From NCBI GenBank assembly GCA_025964675.1, contig JAOPYI010000030.1:1-64000 (forward strand): a stretch of DNA of 64,000 nt, in the 5' to 3' direction. The DNA comes from Sphaerisporangium sp. (lineage in GTDB: Bacteria; Actinomycetota; Actinomycetes; Streptosporangiales; Streptosporangiaceae). The translations under genes were made by a program, and so were the position numbers. How positions within the stretch are numbered: position 1 is the stretch's first letter; every line of letters starts with the position of its first letter. Below are positions 33,872 to 43,118 of the stretch, in pieces. The notes under the pieces are model-generated. The model was not told the DNA's origin. It made no database searches and worked only from the letters and a program-made list of their open reading frames with translations.

Positions 33872-35746
33872 GTGGCAGGGCGGATCAGTGACGAGGACAT
33901 CGCGCTCGTGCGGGAGCGCTCATCGATCGCCGAGGTCGTAGGGGAGCATATCCAGCTTCGCAACGCGGGTGGCGGCAATCTCAAAGGCCTGTGCCCCTTC
34001 CATGAAGAGAAGTCCCCGTCGTTCAACGTGACCCCCTCTCGTGGCTACTGGTACTGCTTCGGGTGTGCCGAGGGCGGCGACGTCATCACGTTCGTCCGCA
34101 AGCTGGAGCACCTGACCTTCACCGAGGCGATCGAGCGGCTGGCGCAGCGCGCGGGCATCCAGCTCCGCTACGAGCAGGGCGGATACGTCCCGGGGCGCGA
34201 GCACGGCGAGCGCAGCCGCCTGATCGAGGCGCACAAGGCCGCCGCCGAGTTCTACGCCTCCCTTCTGGCGGAGGCCGAGGCGGCGCCGGGGCGCAGGTTC
34301 CTGTCTGAGAGGGGCTTCGAGCGGGTCGACGCCGAGCACTTCGGCGTGGGATACGCCCCGGCCGAGTGGGACCGCCTCGCCCGCCACCTGCTGGGCCGGG
34401 GGTTCACGGCCAACGAGCTGATCAAGGGCGGCCTTGCCAGAGACGGCCGCCGCGGGCCGGTCGACCGGTTCCGAGCCCGGCTGGTCTGGCCGATCCGCGA
34501 CATCACCAACGAGGTGATCGGCTTCGGCGCGCGCAAGCTGCTCGACAGCGACGACGGTCCCAAATACCTCAACACCCCCGACAGCCCCATCTACAAGAAG
34601 AGCACGGTTCTCTACGGCATCGACCTCGCCAAGCGCGAGATCGCCAAGCGTTCCCAGGCCGTCGTCGTCGAGGGCTACACCGACGTGATGGCCTGCCACC
34701 TCGCCGGAGTGCCGACGGCCGTGGCCACCTGCGGCACGTCCTTCGGTGAGGAGCACATCAAGGTCCTGCGGCGGCTGCTGCTCGACCAGGCGGAGTTCCG
34801 GGGCGAGGTCGTCTTCACCTTCGACGGCGACTCGGCGGGTCAGAAGGCCGCCCTGCGCGCCTTCGCCGACGAGCAGAAGTTCGTGACCCAGACCTTCGTG
34901 GCCGTGCAACCCGACGGGCTCGACCCCTGCGACCTGCGGGTCAAGCAGGGTGACGGCGCGGTGCGCGACCTGATCGCCAGCCGCGAGCCGCTCTTCGCGT
35001 TCGCCATCCGCAGCGTCCTCTCGCGCTACGAGCTCGACACCAACGAGGGCCGCCTGGCCGCCCTCGACGCCGCCGCGCCGCTGGTGGCCGGCATCAAGGA
35101 CACCGCGCTGCGCGGCAGGTACGCCGTGGACCTCGACCGCTGGCTCGGGTTCATGGACGAGCGCATGGTGCTGCGGCGCATCCAGGAGGTCGGCGGGCGC
35201 GCCCCGGCCGGCCGGCCCGGCGCGCCCGAGCGGGCCCCGAGGCGCGTCAGGGCGGCGCGCCCGGCAGATCCCGCCGACCCGGGCGTGCGCATCGAGTCAG
35301 AGGCGCTGAAGCTCGCGGTGCAGCGGCCCGCGCTGATGGGCCCGGAGTTCGACGCCCTCGGCGCCCAGGCGTTCACCCTGCCCGAGCACGTCGCGCTGTA
35401 TGAGCTGGTCATGGCCGCCGGCGGCACCGTGGAGGGCGGCCCCGGGGGGCGCGAGTGGGTCGACCTCCTGCTCCGCGCCACCGAGGACGAGCCCCTGCGG
35501 GCGCTGGCGACCAGGTTCGCCGTCGAGCCCCTGCGGTCCGACCTGGCGAGCGAGGAGAGGTACGGCGCGGCCGTGCTGGCCAGGCTGGCTGAGGTCGCGG
35601 TGACGCGCGCGCTCGTCCAGATCAAGGCCAAGATGGAGAGGCTCAACCCCGTTGAGCAGCAGCAGGACTACAACCGGCTGTTCGGGGAACTGGTGGCGCT
35701 CGAACAACAACGGCGCGTGTTAAGAGAACGCGCCGTAGGAGCGTAA
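33872..35746 (+). CDS. dnaG: DNA primase
   Basis: The 624-residue primase has a CHC2 zinc finger (Cys41, His44, Cys62, Cys65), the DnaG catalytic core with G-F-G-A-R-K, and a TOPRIM domain with [10 protein letters not shown] and F-T-F-D-G-D-S-A-G. The C-terminal third (from about 470) is the DnaB-interacting helical part after a Pro/Ala/Arg linker. It synthesises RNA primers at the replication fork. GTG 33872 lies seven bases after TAGACT, suggesting a leaderless promoter. A sigma factor follows 132 bases later, the classic macromolecular-synthesis arrangement. Confidence 0.97.
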   Translation: MAGRISDEDIALVRERSSIAEVVGEHIQLRNAGGGNLKGLCPFHEEKSPSFNVTPSRGYWYCFGCAEGGDVITFVRKLEHLTFTEAIERLAQRAGIQLRYEQGGYVPGREHGERSRLIEAHKAAAEFYASLLAEAEAAPGRRFLSERGFERVDAEHFGVGYAPAEWDRLARHLLGRGFTANELIKGGLARDGRRGPVDRFRARLVWPIRDITNEVIGFGARKLLDSDDGPKYLNTPDSPIYKKSTVLYGIDLAKREIAKRSQAVVVEGYTDVMACHLAGVPTAVATCGTSFGEEHIKVLRRLLLDQAEFRGEVVFTFDGDSAGQKAALRAFADEQKFVTQTFVAVQPDGLDPCDLRVKQGDGAVRDLIASREPLFAFAIRSVLSRYELDTNEGRLAALDAAAPLVAGIKDTALRGRYAVDLDRWLGFMDERMVLRRIQEVGGRAPAGRPGAPERAPRRVRAARPADPADPGVRIESEALKLAVQRPALMGPEFDALGAQAFTLPEHVALYELVMAAGGTVEGGPGGREWVDLLLRATEDEPLRALATRFAVEPLRSDLASEERYGAAVLARLAEVAVTRALVQIKAKMERLNPVEQQQDYNRLFGELVALEQQRRVLRERAVGA

Positions 35747-35878
35747 TTAGCTTTACTTTCCGCTCTTCACAGCGGCCAAACTTTTGTTTGATATCGATTC
35801 GGTAATGGCCTAGGCCTTACCTTCGGTGACAAAAATAGGCCTGCCCTTTTCCGGTCCCTATACCGCAGACTATGTCCC

Positions 35879-37027
35879 GTGGGTGCATCGGTGCTGCCAA
35901 GTGGACCGCCGTCGGTAGACCAGGTGGCGGATCTAGTCGCGAGAGGAAGGGAGCGCGGGAGCGTCACCGTCGACGACGTGGCCGCCGCGCTTGACCGCTC
36001 CGAGTTGCCGGCCGACGCGCTGGAACGCGTCGTGCGGATGCTCGCCGAAAAGGGTGTGGAGGTGCGCGAGCCCCCGGGCGACGACGACACCCCCCGCCCC
36101 GATGAGGAGGACGTCGGGAAGCGGGCGCCGACCAGCGACCTGGTCCGCATCTACCTCCGGGAGATCGGCCGGGTGCCGCTCCTGACTGCCGAGGAGGAGG
36201 TGGAGCTCGCCAAGGCGATCGAGGCGGGGCTGTTCGCCGAGGACAAGCTATGCGACATCGGCATGAGGCTGGCCAAGCCGGAGTTCGAGGAGCTCGTCTG
36301 GGAGGGGGTCCGGGCGAAGCAGCGGCTCATCGAGGCCAACCTGCGGCTCGTGGTGTCGATCGCGAAACGCTATGTCGGGCGCGGAATGCTCTTCCTGGAT
36401 CTCATCCAGGAGGGCAACCTGGGTCTCATCCGGGCGGTCGAGAAATTCGACTACACCAAGGGATATAAGTTCTCGACGTACGCGACGTGGTGGATTCGCC
36501 AGGCGATCACCCGGGCTATCGCGGACCAGGCGCGGACGATTCGAATTCCCGTGCACATGGTGGAGACGATCAACAAGCTGGTCCGGGTGCAGCGCCAGCT
36601 CCATCAGGATCTCGGACGGGAGCCCGCTCCCGAGGAGATCGCCCTGGAGATGGACCTGCCCGTGGACCGCGTGGTCGAGATCCAGCGCATCGCCCAGGAG
36701 CCGGTGTCGCTCCAGTCGCCGATCGGCGAGGAGGACTCCGACCTCGGCGACTTCATCGAGGACGCCGACGCGGTCGTGCCGGTCGAGGCGGCCGCCTTCA
36801 TCATGCTGCAGGACCAGCTCGACGACATCCTCGCGACCCTCTCAGACAGGGAGCAGCGGATCATTCAGCTCCGCTTCGGCCTGTCCGACGGCCATCCGAG
36901 GACGCTGGAGGAGGTCGGCAGGGAGTTCGGCGTGACGCGGGAGCGGATCCGGCAGATCGAGTCCAAGACTCTCGCAAAGCTGCGTCACCCGACGCGCGCG
37001 CAGATGCTCCGCGACTACCTCGACTGA
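35879..37027 (+). CDS. RNA polymerase primary-type (RpoD) sigma factor
   Basis: The 382-residue sigma70 factor has region 1.2 ([12 protein letters not shown]), a non-conserved region of about 30 residues, region 2 ([25 protein letters not shown]), region 3, and region 4 ([17 protein letters not shown]). The N-terminal tail is short compared with HrdB (over 500 residues) and has a small helical domain in residues 10-65. It could be the housekeeping factor or a group 2 paralogue; the dnaG neighbour argues for the former but does not settle it. The start GTG has no good ribosome site. Confidence 0.93.
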   Translation: MGASVLPSGPPSVDQVADLVARGRERGSVTVDDVAAALDRSELPADALERVVRMLAEKGVEVREPPGDDDTPRPDEEDVGKRAPTSDLVRIYLREIGRVPLLTAEEEVELAKAIEAGLFAEDKLCDIGMRLAKPEFEELVWEGVRAKQRLIEANLRLVVSIAKRYVGRGMLFLDLIQEGNLGLIRAVEKFDYTKGYKFSTYATWWIRQAITRAIADQARTIRIPVHMVETINKLVRVQRQLHQDLGREPAPEEIALEMDLPVDRVVEIQRIAQEPVSLQSPIGEEDSDLGDFIEDADAVVPVEAAAFIMLQDQLDDILATLSDREQRIIQLRFGLSDGHPRTLEEVGREFGVTRERIRQIESKTLAKLRHPTRAQMLRDYLD

Positions 37028-37032
37028 GCCGG

Positions 37033-37083
37033 CCCGCGTCCGGTGCGGGGCCCGTCACCCGTGGGCCCCGCGCCGGACGCGGG
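37033..37083 (+). terminator. Strong terminator after the sigma factor gene
   Basis: A long stem forms between CCCGCGTCCGG (from 37033) plus GCGGGGCCC, and GGGCCCCGC plus CCGGACGCGGG (to 37083). It starts six bases after the sigma stop codon. No T-run follows. Confidence 0.75.
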
Positions 37084-37192
37084 CTTCAGTCACCCGGCGC
37101 CACGGCCGGGCGCGGGACACAGGAGGGGATGCCGGGATTTCTCCTGGTCGGCCGCCCTCACCCTCGATCTGCTCGCCAGGTAGCTTTCACCC

Positions 37193-37672
37193 ATGCGATT
37201 TCCCTGGAGCTCCCGGAGCCTCCCCGAGGAGGCCGGCGTCACGCTGGAGGCGGGCGAACGGGTGCTCGTCCACGCCCGCACGCCGGATGGGGCGTACGTC
37301 GTGGCCACCGACCGCGCGCTGCACCTGCCGGGCGACGAGGCCCTGCCGTGGTACCGGATCGACCGGGCCCTGTGGGACGAGGAGGGGCTGCTGGTCGTGG
37401 CCACCGACGGCGCCAAGCGGCGGCTGCCGCTGCCCGAGCCCGGCCGCCTGCCTGAGGCCGTACGGGAGCGGGTCACGTCTTCGATCCTGGTGAACCGCCA
37501 CGTGCGCCTCGGCGATCGTGGGGGAGTGCGCCTGGTCGCGCGGCGGGTGCCGGGGCAGGACGCCGCGCAGTGGGAGTTCGTCTTCGACCCGGGGCTCGAC
37601 CCCGCCGATCCGGGGCTGCGGGCCGCCGCCGAGCAGGTCCTGGAGGAGATGCGGCGGAACCTCGGCGTCTGA
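37193..37672 (+). CDS. Conserved hypothetical actinomycete protein
   Basis: The 159-residue product is acidic with many Arg residues and has no signal peptide or membrane helix. It reads M-R-F-P-W near the start and contains V-L-V-H-A-R-T-P-D-G-A-Y-V-V-A-T-D-R-A-L-H-L and an I-D-R-A-L-W-D beta-rich section that resembles a PH-like fold. I recognise no function. It stands alone between two terminators. Confidence 0.75.
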   Translation: MRFPWSSRSLPEEAGVTLEAGERVLVHARTPDGAYVVATDRALHLPGDEALPWYRIDRALWDEEGLLVVATDGAKRRLPLPEPGRLPEAVRERVTSSILVNRHVRLGDRGGVRLVARRVPGQDAAQWEFVFDPGLDPADPGLRAAAEQVLEEMRRNLGV

Positions 37673-37698
37673 GGGGTCTTCGGGGCCGCAGGGAAAGC

Positions 37699-37736
37699 AG
37701 GCAGCCCGCGTGCGGACGGATCCACGCGGGCTGCCT
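37699..37736. terminator. Bidirectional terminator between convergent genes
   Basis: AGGCAGCCCGCGTG (37699-37712) and CACGCGGGCTGCCT (37723-37736) are perfect 14-bp arms with a 10-base loop. It lies 26 bases after the plus-strand hypothetical gene and 15 bases before the end of the convergent YtxH-like gene. Confidence 0.85.
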
Positions 37737-37751
37737 CTGCCTGGCGCCTGA

Positions 37752-38054
37752 TCAGGTGACGCGGTTCATCTCGCTGTCCGGCCAGCCGGTCCCCGTGTCG
37801 TCCTTGACGAAGGCCCTGCCGTTCCTGTGCAGGAACGGCACCCTGTCGCCGAGCACGTCGCCGAGCTTGTGCTTGGTCACCTCGGCGGCCTTGGATGCCT
37901 GGGCTCCGGCCACGCCGGCGGCCTGCTGGACCATGGGGTTGTCGGACACCCGCTGTGCCACTCGCTTGATCTGCTCGTACCGCTCCCGGCCGGCCCGGCT
38001 GCCCAAGACGTAGCCGACGGCCAGGCCCACGGCGAACGTGAATCGATATCGCAT
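37752..38054 (-). CDS. YtxH-like small membrane-associated protein
   Basis: The 100-residue product begins with a hydrophobic segment (F-T-F-A-V-G-L-A-V-G-Y-V-L-G-S-R-A-G) followed by R-E-R-Y-E-Q-I, the usual start of actinomycete YtxH-like proteins, then an amphipathic helical region and a short charged tail. The function of these proteins is unknown. Confidence 0.75.
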   Translation of the reverse strand: MRYRFTFAVGLAVGYVLGSRAGRERYEQIKRVAQRVSDNPMVQQAAGVAGAQASKAAEVTKHKLGDVLGDRVPFLHRNGRAFVKDDTGTGWPDSEMNRVT

Positions 38055-38279
38055 CTTCTACCTCCGCGTGCCGCTGGCATCCCCGCTCTCCGGCTCCCCT
38101 ACCCCGGCTGCGAAGGGTTATGGTCCCGACGGGCCGCGCGTTCTGCCGGGAAGGCGTCGGCCGGCGGTCTGGCGGGACGCCTGAGGGATATGGATGCGAC
38201 ACGCACCCCCCGGAATGCGCTAATCTAGTTCCGCGCCGCAAGGAAGGGCCGACACCCTCCCCGAGCGACGCGCAGACGA

Positions 38280-38355
38280 TCCCGTGTAGCTCAATCGGCA
38301 GAGCAGCCGGCTGTTAACCGGCAGGTTATAGGTTCGAGTCCTATCGCGGGAGCCA
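38280..38355 (+). tRNA. tRNA-Asn (anticodon GTT)
   Basis: The cloverleaf folds fully: acceptor TCCCGTG (38280-38286) with CGCGGGA (38345-38351), D arm AGCTC...GAGC, anticodon stem GCCGG/CCGGC with loop C-T-GTT-A-A and anticodon at 38313-38315, and T arm with GGTTCGAGTCC. The discriminator base is G38352 and CCA is genomically encoded at 38353-38355. Confidence 0.97.
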
Positions 38356-38360
38356 CGCCC

Positions 38361-38390
38361 ACAGCCCCAGGAGATCCTCCTTGGGGCTGT
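38361..38390 (+). terminator. Terminator after tRNA-Asn
   Basis: ACAGCCCCA (38361-38369) pairs with TGGGGCTGT (38382-38390), with GGAG/CTCC extending the stem inside the loop. It begins five bases after the tRNA CCA end. Confidence 0.75.
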
Positions 38391-38640
38391 CGTCGTTTCA
38401 GGCTTCTGGAGATCCGTCTGAAATATGGCGGGACAAATCACGGTGAATGACCGAAGATGTGGGTCTGCCGTGCTTCGTACCACTGTGCTCATGCTCCGCG
38501 ACTCGCTGTGCGTGCGCACGTGAAAACCCCAGCTCGGCTGCCGCGGATCATGCAACCGCAGTGGGGAAGGCCGCTGCGTACAAGGTTTCCACGCCGCCGG
38601 AACGGCTGGATACCTGTGAGAACTATGTGGCGGTTGTCCT

Positions 38641-39939
38641 ATGGTGTTCTGGATGAGGTCTCGACGCCTGTTTTCATTTTCCGAGCCGTCTCCGGCATTT
38701 CGACCATCGCCCGGGGAGGACCCCTCCGACGATTTACCGGCGTACGCCGCGCGGCGGACGGAGGGGGGCAAGCGCCGGTTGGACGACAACCGGGCGGCGA
38801 ACGGAGTGAGCCCCGCCATCCCTCCGATGGATCAGCGGACCGGGACGGCCGACCCCGCGGAGGCCGAGAAGTTCCTGCGGCTGTTCCACGAGGAAGACCC
38901 GGACGCGGGGCCGCTGGAGCCGCGTCTGCGCCAGGTTCTGGCGCAGATCTCCCGGTACGGGACCTACACCCACACCCCCGAAGAGCTGACCTATGGCGCC
39001 CGGGTGGCCTGGCGGAACAGCAACCGATGTATCGGCCGTTTGTACTGGCAGTCGCTCCGTGTGCGGGACCTGCGTTCGGTGGACAGTGCCGAGGGCGTCG
39101 CGGTGGAGTGCGTCAACCATCTGCGCGAGGCGACCGGTTCGGGACGGATCAGGCCGACGATCACGGTCTTCGCTCCCGATCTGCCGGGCCGGCCCGGACC
39201 AAAGATCTGGAATGAGCAACTCATCCGCTACGCGGGGTACCGCACGCGGGACGGGGCGGTGGTCGGGGACGCGCGCAACGCCGACTTGACCGCGTCGGCA
39301 ATGCGCCTTGGGTGGGCCGGCGGTCGTGGTTCGCGCTTCGACGTGCTTCCCCTGGTGGTCGAGGACGTGCACAGGACGTCGCCGCTGCTGGCGACCATCC
39401 CGGGGGACGCGATCCTGGAGGTGCCGCTGGTCCATCCCGCCTACCCGTGGTTCGCGCGGCTCGGCCTGCGCTGGCACGCCGTGCCCGTGATCTCCAACAT
39501 GTGCCTGGAGATCGGCGGCATCTGCTACCCGTGCGCGCCCTTCAACGGGTGGTACATGGGGACCGAGATCGGCGCGCGGAACCTTGCCGACGAGGACCGC
39601 TACAACCAGCTCCCCGTGGTCGCGGAGAGGCTCGGGCTCGACACCTCGAACGAACGTACGCTGTGGAAGGACCACGCGCTCGTGGAGCTCAACGTCGCCG
39701 TTCTGCACTCCTTCGAGCAGGCGGGCGTCACGATCACCGACCACCACACCGAGTCCCGCCGGTTCATCTCCCATGTGGAGCGCGAGGAGCGTGCCGGGCG
39801 GGTCTGTCCCGCGGACTGGTCGTGGATCGTCCCGCCGCTCTCCGGCTCGCTCACGCCCGTCTTCCACCGTTACTACGACGACGTACAGATGACCCCCGCG
39901 TTCGTCCACCATTCGCGCAAGAGCGAGTACGACTGGTAA
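38641..39939 (+). CDS. nos: Bacterial nitric oxide synthase (oxygenase domain)
   Basis: The 432-residue product is the heme oxygenase part of NOS, making NO and citrulline from arginine. The proximal heme Cys130 is in W-R-N-S-N-R-C-I-G-R, and substrate Glu309 is in W-Y-M-G-T-E-I-G-A-R-N. The core begins at about residue 72; the first 65-70 residues are a Pro/Arg-rich extension absent from short Bacillus enzymes, so a later start at ATG 38827 is possible. No reductase domain is fused or nearby, as is usual for bacterial NOS. It stands alone between tRNA-Asn and an enoyl-CoA hydratase gene, 8 kb from the NRPS locus. Confidence 0.92.
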   Translation: MVFWMRSRRLFSFSEPSPAFRPSPGEDPSDDLPAYAARRTEGGKRRLDDNRAANGVSPAIPPMDQRTGTADPAEAEKFLRLFHEEDPDAGPLEPRLRQVLAQISRYGTYTHTPEELTYGARVAWRNSNRCIGRLYWQSLRVRDLRSVDSAEGVAVECVNHLREATGSGRIRPTITVFAPDLPGRPGPKIWNEQLIRYAGYRTRDGAVVGDARNADLTASAMRLGWAGGRGSRFDVLPLVVEDVHRTSPLLATIPGDAILEVPLVHPAYPWFARLGLRWHAVPVISNMCLEIGGICYPCAPFNGWYMGTEIGARNLADEDRYNQLPVVAERLGLDTSNERTLWKDHALVELNVAVLHSFEQAGVTITDHHTESRRFISHVEREERAGRVCPADWSWIVPPLSGSLTPVFHRYYDDVQMTPAFVHHSRKSEYDW

Positions 39940-40009
39940 CCCCCGTTCCTCTCTTCGGAGGAGAATTGGTGTAGAACGTTATTCGGTAGCGGTCTCTCCG
40001 GGAGGTTCC

Positions 40010-40786
40010 ATGTCCGATCTCGTGCTGTCGTCATTGGACGAGAGCGTGCTGACCCTGACCTTCAACCGGCCCGACCGGCTGAACGCATGGACGGACGCCA
40101 TGGGGCGGCGCTACTTCGACCTGCTGGAGGAGGCCGAGCGCGACCCGGACGTCCGCGTGATCGTGGTCACCGGCGCGGGCAAGGGATTCTGCGCGGGGGC
40201 GGACTTCCAGACGCTCGCGGCCCTCCAGGACGGCTCCTACGACGAGGAGCCCGACAAGCGCCCGAACACCCATCCCACGACGATCCGCAAGCCGATCATC
40301 GCGGCCGTCAACGGCGCCTGCGCGGGGCTCGGCATGGTGCACGCGCTGGTCTGCGATCTGGTGTTCACGGCGGCGGAGGCCAAGTGGACCACGGCCTTCG
40401 CCCGGCGCGGCCTCGTCGCCGAGTACGGCCTCGCGTGGATCCTGCCAAAGCTCGTCGGGCAGGCGAAGTCCATGGACCTCCTGCTCTCGGGACGCACGTT
40501 CAGCGGCGCCGAGGCGGGCGAGATCGGGCTGGTGAACCGCGTGGTGCCGGGGGAGCGGCTGCTGGAGGAGGCCACCGCCTACGCGCGGGAGCTGGCGGTG
40601 CACAGCTCGCCGGCCTCGATGGCGGTGATCAAGAGGCAGGTGTGGGGCGACTGGCAGGCGTCCCTCGACGACTCCGCCTCCGAGGCCGTCCGGCTGATGC
40701 TGGAGTCGTTCGGGCGGCCCGACTTCGCCGAGGGCGTAGCGAGCTTCCTGGAGCGCCGTATCCCGGCCTTTCCCCCGTTGGGCTAG
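40010..40786 (+). CDS. Enoyl-CoA hydratase/isomerase (crotonase) family protein
   Basis: The 258-residue crotonase has oxyanion-hole segments A-G-K-G-F-C-A-G-A-D and N-G-A-C-A-G-L-G-M. One catalytic acid is visible in L-V-A-E-Y-G-L-A-W; the first Glu position of hydratases is replaced (G-L-G-M-V-H), so an isomerase or hydrolase-type role is also possible. GGGAGG precedes ATG 40010. It is not in an operon with other fatty-acid genes. Confidence 0.88.
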   Translation: MSDLVLSSLDESVLTLTFNRPDRLNAWTDAMGRRYFDLLEEAERDPDVRVIVVTGAGKGFCAGADFQTLAALQDGSYDEEPDKRPNTHPTTIRKPIIAAVNGACAGLGMVHALVCDLVFTAAEAKWTTAFARRGLVAEYGLAWILPKLVGQAKSMDLLLSGRTFSGAEAGEIGLVNRVVPGERLLEEATAYARELAVHSSPASMAVIKRQVWGDWQASLDDSASEAVRLMLESFGRPDFAEGVASFLERRIPAFPPLG

Positions 40787-41078
40787 GCGTTTTCCGGCAT
40801 GCACCCGCATATCTCCCGAGGTCGGGAGGGGGTCCCCCCGGAGGCCGCCACGTGTTCGCCGGACTGGCGCCCCAGCGTTGCCCATGCGGGCCGTCATGGT
40901 GTTGAATAGGAGCGGTTGTAGTGGAGGTTCGTTAACGTGTAGCAGCGCCTGCGGAGTTCTTACAGCGGGCGTTCCACCGTGCGAAGCCAGAGTGCTTTCA
41001 AGGGGCGGTCGGTCGCTAAACAACCCGGGGCTCCACGCCCGTGGACCTCGTAGATCGTCTCATTAGGAGATCAGTTTT
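40787..41078 (+). promoter_or_regulatory. Region upstream of the cold-shock gene, probable long 5' leader
   Basis: This 292-base stretch has no ORF that I support. The last 150 bases are likely the transcribed leader of the cold-shock gene, as long structured leaders are typical of csp genes. It ends with TTAGGAGATCAGTTTT before the ATG, a strong ribosome site within an A/T-rich pocket. Confidence 0.4.
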
Positions 41079-41282
41079 ATGGCTCAGGGAACCGTCAAGT
41101 GGTTCAACGCCGAAAAGGGCTTCGGTTTCATTGCTCCCGATGACGGCAGTGCGGACGTCTTCGTCCACTACTCCGCCATCGACTCAAGCGGCTACCGCAG
41201 CCTCGAGGAGAACCAGCGCGTCGACTACCAGACGACGCGTGGGCCGAAGGGCCCCCAGGCGGAGCAGGTTCGCCCGCTCTAA
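41079..41282 (+). CDS. Cold-shock protein (CspA family)
   Basis: The 67-residue product is a single OB-fold cold-shock domain. RNP1 is K-G-F-G-F-I and RNP2 is V-F-V-H-Y. It binds single-stranded RNA or DNA as a chaperone. AGGAG lies nine bases before the ATG. Two short hairpins and a terminator follow directly. Confidence 0.97.
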   Translation: MAQGTVKWFNAEKGFGFIAPDDGSADVFVHYSAIDSSGYRSLEENQRVDYQTTRGPKGPQAEQVRPL

Positions 41283-41289
41283 GTATTAC

Positions 41290-41325
41290 GAGCCGCAAGG
41301 CTCGTGAAATCGAGCCGCAAGGCTC
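41290..41325 (+). repeat. Two copies of a 14-base palindromic hairpin
   Basis: The sequence GAGCCGCAAGGCTC occurs twice, at 41290-41303 and 41312-41325. Each copy is a 5-bp stem with a GCAA tetraloop, a GNRA-type loop. They lie between the cold-shock stop codon and its terminator and may stabilise the mRNA 3' end. Confidence 0.8.
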
Positions 41326-41326
41326 C

Positions 41327-41354
41327 GTGAAGGCGGCATCTCTGCCGCCTTCAC
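41327..41354 (+). terminator. Terminator of the cold-shock gene
   Basis: GTGAAGGCGG (41327-41336) pairs perfectly with CCGCCTTCAC (41345-41354) across an 8-base loop, right after the two tetraloop hairpins. Confidence 0.8.
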
Positions 41355-41425
41355 CCCAAGGACGTGAGTCGGGGCGGTTTGCATCACCGCGAACCGCCCT
41401 CGCGTCCATCGATTGGAGGTCCTTG

Positions 41426-41794
41426 ATGGACCTATCCGTAACCGTTGACGCCGACTCGATCTTGTGCCGTGTCAGCGGTGACGTTGACATCTCGTGCTCT
41501 CCCGCGCTGCGGGAGCAACTCCTCGCCGTTCTGGAACCACCCCGACCCCGCCTCGTCCTCGACCTGTCAGAGGTCACCTTCATGGACGCCAGTGGGCTGG
41601 GAGCGCTCATGGCCGCCCGGCGCCGTTCACTCCTTCTCGGCGGCGGTCTGCGTCTCGTGGCCCCCTCATCTTCCGTACGCCGAGTGCTCGAGGCGAGCGG
41701 GCTCCGTTCCCGGTTTCCCGTGACGGTGGACACCTCGCCCGCGTGCCCGGACACCATGGAACTCGCCCCCGCACTGAGGTCCGTACGCCTCTAG
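41426..41794 (+). CDS. STAS-domain anti-sigma factor antagonist
   Basis: The 122-residue protein is a single STAS domain: V-S-G-D-V-D-I-S, L-V-L-D-L-S-E-V-T-F-M-D-A-S-G-L-G-A-L with the phosphorylatable Ser in D-A-S-G, and a closing L-E-A-S-G-L. It would bind an anti-sigma kinase of the RsbW type when unphosphorylated. ATG 41426 follows TGGAGG; a longer frame from 41327 lacks one and overlaps the terminator. No cognate kinase is nearby. Confidence 0.88.
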   Translation: MDLSVTVDADSILCRVSGDVDISCSPALREQLLAVLEPPRPRLVLDLSEVTFMDASGLGALMAARRRSLLLGGGLRLVAPSSSVRRVLEASGLRSRFPVTVDTSPACPDTMELAPALRSVRL

Positions 41795-41886
41795 AGAACC
41801 CTGATCGATGCGACGCCTTCTCCAGACGGAAGGCGTCGTTTCGGCGGAGGAGTGCTTGCCGCGCTGAGGACCCTCGCCAGGGCCGC

Positions 41887-43038
41887 CTAGCCGAGGCGGC
41901 GGGCGCCGGGGGCGGGAGTGGCGGGGAGGAAGCGCGGGTGACTCCAGCCTTGCCGGTCGTAGGCCTTCTCGATTTCCTGGCGGACGGAGCCCACGCGGTC
42001 GTCGGCCACCAGGGCGATGGCGGAGCCGCCGAAGCCGCCTCCTGTCATGCGGGCGCCGCGCGCGCCACCACGGACGGCCGCCTCGACCGCCACATCGAGC
42101 TCGGGGCAGGACACCTCGTACTGATCGCGCAGCGAGATGTGTGAGGCGTTGAGCAGGGCGCCGATCTCTCGCACGGCCCCGGCGCGCAGCAGCCCGATGA
42201 GCGCCTCCACCCGGTGGTTCTCGGTCACGACATGCTGAACGCGCCTGCGCTCGTCGCCGTCGAGCTTGGACAGGGCCGCGGCCAGGTCGGTGACGTCGCG
42301 CAGCGACTCCACCCCGAGGCGCTTGGCCGCGCTCTCGCAGTCGTGGCGGCGGCGGGCGTACTGCCCGTCGGCGAGCTCGTGATGAACGCCCGTGTCGATG
42401 ATCAGGATCTGGAGCCCTTGGGCGGCCAGGTCGAGCGGGACGGCCCGGGTCGCCAGGCTGCGGCAGTCCATGAACAGGGCATGGCCCTCGCGGCTGAGAG
42501 CGGAGGCTGCCTGATCCATGATGCCGCAGGGCATGCCGACGAAGTCGTTCTCCGCCTTCTGGGCGAGCACGGCGAGGTCGAGCCCGCTCAGACCGAGGTC
42601 GTACAGGTCGTTGAGCGCGAGGGCCACGGCCACCTCCAGCGCGGCGCTGGAGGACAGCCCGGCGCCCTGCGGCACGTCACCGTCGATGACGAGATCGGCG
42701 CCGCGCACGGCGTGGCCGGCCTGCCGCAGGGCCCAGAACACCCCCACGACGTAACGGGCCCACCCCTCGGCCTGCTCGTGCTCACTGATCACCAAGGGTC
42801 GCCCGAAAGCCCCCTCGCCGGAGGGCCGGCCGCCGGTGGCCTGGAGGGACAGCAGGGTGATGGTGTCGTCGTCGCGGCGGCTCATCGCCGCCGTGACGCC
42901 CCACGGAACCGCGAAGGGCAGCACGAAACCATCGTTGTAGTCGGTGTGCTCCCCGATCAGGTTGACCCGCCCGGGCGCGTGCCACACACCGTCGGGCTCG
43001 CGGCCGGATGTCGCGCGGAAGGCTTCGACAACACGCAT
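41887..43038 (-). CDS. galK: Galactokinase
   Basis: The 383-residue GHMP kinase has the galactokinase signature A-P-G-R-V-N-L-I-G-E-H-T-D-Y-N-D-G-F-V-L-P near residue 22-42, the ATP motif G-A-G-L-S-S-S-A-A-L-E near 125, and the C-terminal M-T-G-G-G-F-G-G-S. It phosphorylates galactose to Gal-1-P. Normal length. No galT or galE is adjacent. Confidence 0.95.
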   Translation of the reverse strand: MRVVEAFRATSGREPDGVWHAPGRVNLIGEHTDYNDGFVLPFAVPWGVTAAMSRRDDDTITLLSLQATGGRPSGEGAFGRPLVISEHEQAEGWARYVVGVFWALRQAGHAVRGADLVIDGDVPQGAGLSSSAALEVAVALALNDLYDLGLSGLDLAVLAQKAENDFVGMPCGIMDQAASALSREGHALFMDCRSLATRAVPLDLAAQGLQILIIDTGVHHELADGQYARRRHDCESAAKRLGVESLRDVTDLAAALSKLDGDERRRVQHVVTENHRVEALIGLLRAGAVREIGALLNASHISLRDQYEVSCPELDVAVEAAVRGGARGARMTGGGFGGSAIALVADDRVGSVRQEIEKAYDRQGWSHPRFLPATPAPGARRLG

Positions 43039-43118
43039 GACGGGGGGTCTCCTCGCTGTTCGGGGTCGGTCGTAGCCTACCGATCCGCTCCGCCTCCACC
43101 GCGTGCCAAGCTGGGCCT

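Noticed and set aside
38220-38819. A 199-codon minus-strand ORF across tRNA-Asn
   Set aside because: It contains S-R-D-R-T-R-T-Y-N-L-P-V-N-S-R-L-L, the translation of the tRNA in reverse, a known false-protein artefact. The rest has no family signal.
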